DNA from: Acidobacteria bacterium Ga0077553
GTDB lineage: Bacteria > Acidobacteriota > Terriglobia > Bryobacterales > Bryobacteraceae
DNA length: 51,152 nucleotides
Assembly (NCBI GenBank): GCA_001464575.1
Contig: LNFE01000095.1
Coordinates: 1-51,152, forward strand
Direction: 5' to 3'
In this document: positions 48,751-51,152 of the stretch, piece by piece
How the letters are laid out: each line of letters begins with the position of its first letter
Position numbering within the stretch: position 1 is the stretch's first letter
Notes under the pieces: model-generated
What the model saw: the letters and a program-made list of their open reading frames with translations, nothing else
Databases searched by the model: none
What the model was told of the DNA's origin: nothing
Position numbers and translations under genes: made by a program

Positions 48751-49449
48751 ATGAAGCATTGGGTGCTACGGATGGCGTGGGAACAGCTGTTGTTCGCCCA
48801 TTGGCCCGTGCCGGCTGCTCCTTTGCAGGCGCTGTTGCAGCCTGATCTGGAGTTGGACACATTTGACGGACAGGCCTGGATTGGGGTGGTGCCGTTCCGT
48901 ATGACGAACACGGCGCCCCGCTTCTGCCCGGTACTGCCGGGGATTGGAAGCTTCCTCGAACTGAACGTTCGGACCTACGTGCGTTACCAGGGTAAACCTG
49001 GCGTTTGGTTTTTCAGTCTCGACGCCACCAGTTGGTTGAGCGTCCGCGGCGCGCGGTTGACCTACTACCTGCCGTACTTTGACGCATCCATTTCGGCTGA
49101 GCAAGCCGGGAAGCGCATCCATTACCGTTCCGAGCGGACGGACTGGCGCACGGCGGCCGCGTCTCTCGATATGGAGTACGAACCCACCGGGCCGCCCCGT
49201 CCCGCCAAGGCCGGCACGCACGACCATTGGTTGACCGAACGCTACCGGCTTTACTCCCAAACTCCGGGCGGGCGCTTGGTTTATGGCGAAATTGAACATG
49301 AACCTTGGCCTCTGCAGCCGGCCCGGGCGGAGATCCATAAACTGGACATGACCGCCTGGATGGGGCTGGATCTGCCGTCCGTCGCCCCGATTCTGCACTA
49401 CGCCGAAGCGATTTCCGTGCGCGCCGGGCGCCCCAAGTTTGCCGTTTAG
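48751..49449 (+). CDS. DUF2071/YqjF family protein
   Basis: The 232-residue protein matches YqjF/DUF2071: 'LLFAHWPVPAAPLQALLQPDLELDTFDGQAWIGVVPFRM', 'FLELNVRTYVRYQGKPGVWFFSLDA' and a late 'GEIEHEPWPLQPARAEI'. The fold is related to acetoacetate decarboxylase but lacks a clear Schiff-base Lys, and the function is unknown. It is divergent from the S41-like gene (115 nt gap) and converges on the TPR gene with an 8-nt gap. There is no signal peptide. Confidence 0.9.
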   Translation: MKHWVLRMAWEQLLFAHWPVPAAPLQALLQPDLELDTFDGQAWIGVVPFRMTNTAPRFCPVLPGIGSFLELNVRTYVRYQGKPGVWFFSLDATSWLSVRGARLTYYLPYFDASISAEQAGKRIHYRSERTDWRTAAASLDMEYEPTGPPRPAKAGTHDHWLTERYRLYSQTPGGRLVYGEIEHEPWPLQPARAEIHKLDMTAWMGLDLPSVAPILHYAEAISVRAGRPKFAV

Positions 49450-49457
49450 GATGCCGT

Positions 49458-51104
49458 TTAACGGACCAGTTCCGGACGCAGTTCCACCGCTCGCTGCCAG
49501 CATTCGGCGGCACCTTCGCGATCTCCCTGCGCTTCGAGGGTATGGCCGAGATTGACGAGACTCTCGACGAACTCCGGGTTGGCCGTCAGGGTTCGACGGT
49601 AGAGGGCCTCGGCATCCTTGGCGCGTCCGGTCCGCTGCAGGCAGAGCGCCACGTTGAACGTCAGCGCTTCGCTGGCGCCGCCGCGGCGTTCGAGCCGGCG
49701 GAGGGCGTCGGCGGCCCGGGTGGCGTCGCCCCGTTCGATGGCGAGCTGCGCCATGGCTTCGTGGAGTTCGGCGCGATCGGATTGCCGGGCGACGGCGGAT
49801 TCAAACGCCTGCCAGGCGCGGTCGAGATGGCCGGCGCGCCAGGCGAGCAGGCCGAAGTTGAACTGGGCGTCGAGCCAGTCCGGCTTGATCCGCAGCGCTT
49901 CGGCAAAGGCCTTTGCGGCCTCGGCGGGGCGGGCATCGGCGGCGAGGAGTTCGCCGAGCAGGTACCAGGCATCGTGCCGCTGCCGGTTCACCCCAACGAG
50001 GCGCTGCAGAGCCTCGACGGCGGCTTTCGAATCGCCTTGCCGTTGGGCGGCGAGAGCCAGATTCCAGTAGGCAACCTCCGAGCGGGTGGCGGCGGCCGCC
50101 TTCTCCCATTCGCGGCGGGCGTCGGCGGCCGATCCACGGCGGTCTTCGAGTGCGGCCCGTTCGAGCAGCGCGGCCGGATGGTTGGGTTGGAGTTCGAGGG
50201 CGCGGAGGAGGGCCGTTTCGGCCTGCGCGTCGTCGCCGGAACGAGCGGCGGCGGCCGCCAGGTTCGTCCACAGCTCAATGCTTTCCGCTCCAGCGGAAGC
50301 GGCGGCTTCCAGATGCCGCGTGGCCGCGCGGTAGTCCCCGTTCAGCAGGGCGGCGGCGCCGAGAGCTTCCGAGGCGACGGCAGACTTCGGATCCGCGCTG
50401 AGCAGCTGACCGGCGTACCGCTGCAGGGCGGCGGCGTCGCGGGTGGCGGCCGCGGCTGCAACCTGATTGTTGAGAACGGCTACCTGGCGAGCGGGGTCTG
50501 CCGGCAACTTATCGTACTCGGCGAGGGCTTCCGGGAAACGCTTGAGCAGTTGCAGCGCGGCGGCGCGGCCGAAACGGGCGGGTTCGGACTTCGGGTCCTT
50601 GGCTAGCACCCGGTCAAATCCTTCGAGCGCCGGCGCCCCTTTCTGGAGTTGTAGAGAGGCGATGGCGAGGCCAAGATGGGCCTCCGTGCGGGAGGGTTGC
50701 AGCGCGGCGGCCTGGCGGAGGTTGGTTTCGGCGCCCGTCCAGTCCGCCTGGCGGAGTTGGCAGACGCCGAGGTTGAAGGCGCCTAAGGGGTGCTTCGGGT
50801 CGAGTTCGGTGAGGCGGTGGTAAACGTCAGTGGCGGCTTCCCACTGCTGTGCTTCGGCATGGAACTGACCGAGCATCAGGTAGACGTCCGGGTGCCGGTC
50901 ACCGCCGTCGATGGCGGCCGTCAATTCGGTAATGGCCTGGGCCGTGCGGCCCTCCATATGCAGCGAAACGGCGCGGACCAAGGCCGGGGAGGAGGCGGCG
51001 CGCATCTTCATCGACGGCATGGCCGCCTCGGCCTTCAAGAGTGCTTGCAGCGGACCGTCGTCGATGAACCACAGCCAGCGATCGTCCAAATTCTCGTTGC
51101 TCAT
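49458..51104 (-). CDS. Large tetratricopeptide-repeat protein
   Basis: The 548-residue protein consists almost wholly of TPR helices, with roughly 14 repeats such as 'PDVYLMLGQFHAEAQQWEAATDVYHRLTELDPKHP' and 'VESLVNLGHTLEAQGDREGAAECWQRAVEL'. There is no signal peptide and no other domain. It probably acts as a cytoplasmic scaffold. The N-terminus 'MSNENLDDRWLWFIDDGPLQALLKAEAA' is non-repeat and may be a docking segment. The ATG at 51104 has GGGGGA 6 nt upstream. The gene's own regulatory region is cut by the window edge. Confidence 0.88.
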   Translation of the reverse strand: MSNENLDDRWLWFIDDGPLQALLKAEAAMPSMKMRAASSPALVRAVSLHMEGRTAQAITELTAAIDGGDRHPDVYLMLGQFHAEAQQWEAATDVYHRLTELDPKHPLGAFNLGVCQLRQADWTGAETNLRQAAALQPSRTEAHLGLAIASLQLQKGAPALEGFDRVLAKDPKSEPARFGRAAALQLLKRFPEALAEYDKLPADPARQVAVLNNQVAAAAATRDAAALQRYAGQLLSADPKSAVASEALGAAALLNGDYRAATRHLEAAASAGAESIELWTNLAAAAARSGDDAQAETALLRALELQPNHPAALLERAALEDRRGSAADARREWEKAAAATRSEVAYWNLALAAQRQGDSKAAVEALQRLVGVNRQRHDAWYLLGELLAADARPAEAAKAFAEALRIKPDWLDAQFNFGLLAWRAGHLDRAWQAFESAVARQSDRAELHEAMAQLAIERGDATRAADALRRLERRGGASEALTFNVALCLQRTGRAKDAEALYRRTLTANPEFVESLVNLGHTLEAQGDREGAAECWQRAVELRPELVR

Positions 51105-51152
51105 TGATTTCCCCCGGTTAAAAAGAGACTTGAACCGACTTCACAACGGCTC

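Overview
The window looks like a GC-rich chromosome segment from an Acidobacteriota bacterium, most like the Bryobacterales/Solibacter group. This rests on gene content: a GWxTD-domain protein, planctomycete-type cytochrome modules (DUF1592/DUF1588 with DUF1552, and DUF1549/DUF1553), a PEP-CTERM protein, Tat-exported Gfo/Idh/MocA oxidoreductases, and an ImuA/ImuB pair. It is a gene-content inference, not a phylogeny. I saw no rRNA, tRNA, CRISPR array, transposase or phage gene. Gene packing is tight: same-strand neighbours often overlap by 4 nt or abut, and several convergent pairs overlap at their 3' ends.

Layout. 0-6.7 kb: a site-2 protease cut by the window edge, an HU protein, a flavin reductase, a GWxTD protein followed by a frame-disrupted carboxypeptidase-regulatory/TonB-receptor-like gene, a CpaE/TadZ-like ATPase and a small CPCC protein. 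6.8-14.5 kb: a five-gene plus-strand operon of exported proteins (DUF1592 cytochrome, DUF1552, two leucine-rich-repeat proteins, Tat sulfatase). 14.5-16.2 kb: a tandem GNAT protein and a PEP-CTERM protein with a thioester-domain-like Cys/Gln signature. 16.4-23.7 kb: an RND efflux adaptor and pump, then a frame-disrupted DUF1549/DUF1553 cytochrome. 23.7-26.3 kb: a minus-strand operon of a six-EF-hand protein, an ApbE-DUF2271 fusion and a PepSY membrane protein. 26.4-31.2 kb: amidohydrolase, creatininase, a divergent N,N-dimethylformamidase-like gene, a DUF4287/DUF5655-like protein, a TPR protein and a YbaK deacylase.

31.3-38.3 kb, all minus strand: an S41 peptidase, imuB and imuA behind a promoter overlapped by palindromes, and an operon pairing a signal-bearing TPR-CHAT (caspase-like) protein with an ECF sigma factor. 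38.6-41.8 kb: an M28 aminopeptidase split by a frame change, galT and an exported methyltransferase. 41.8-44.5 kb: a small membrane protein, an EamA transporter and a cytochrome c/copper monooxygenase fusion. 44.5-48.6 kb: a minus-strand operon of a catalytically degenerate C-terminal-processing-protease homologue, an FmdB zinc ribbon and two paralogous Gfo/Idh/MocA oxidoreductases. 48.7-51.1 kb: a DUF2071/YqjF protein and a long TPR protein.

The most interesting items are the TPR-CHAT/ECF sigma operon, whose pairing recalls the protease-sigma output arm of type III-E CRISPR but without CRISPR genes; the DUF1592-DUF1552-LRR-LRR-sulfatase operon; the possible covalent adhesin of the PEP-CTERM type; and three genes interrupted by short internal losses that all shift the frame in the same sense.
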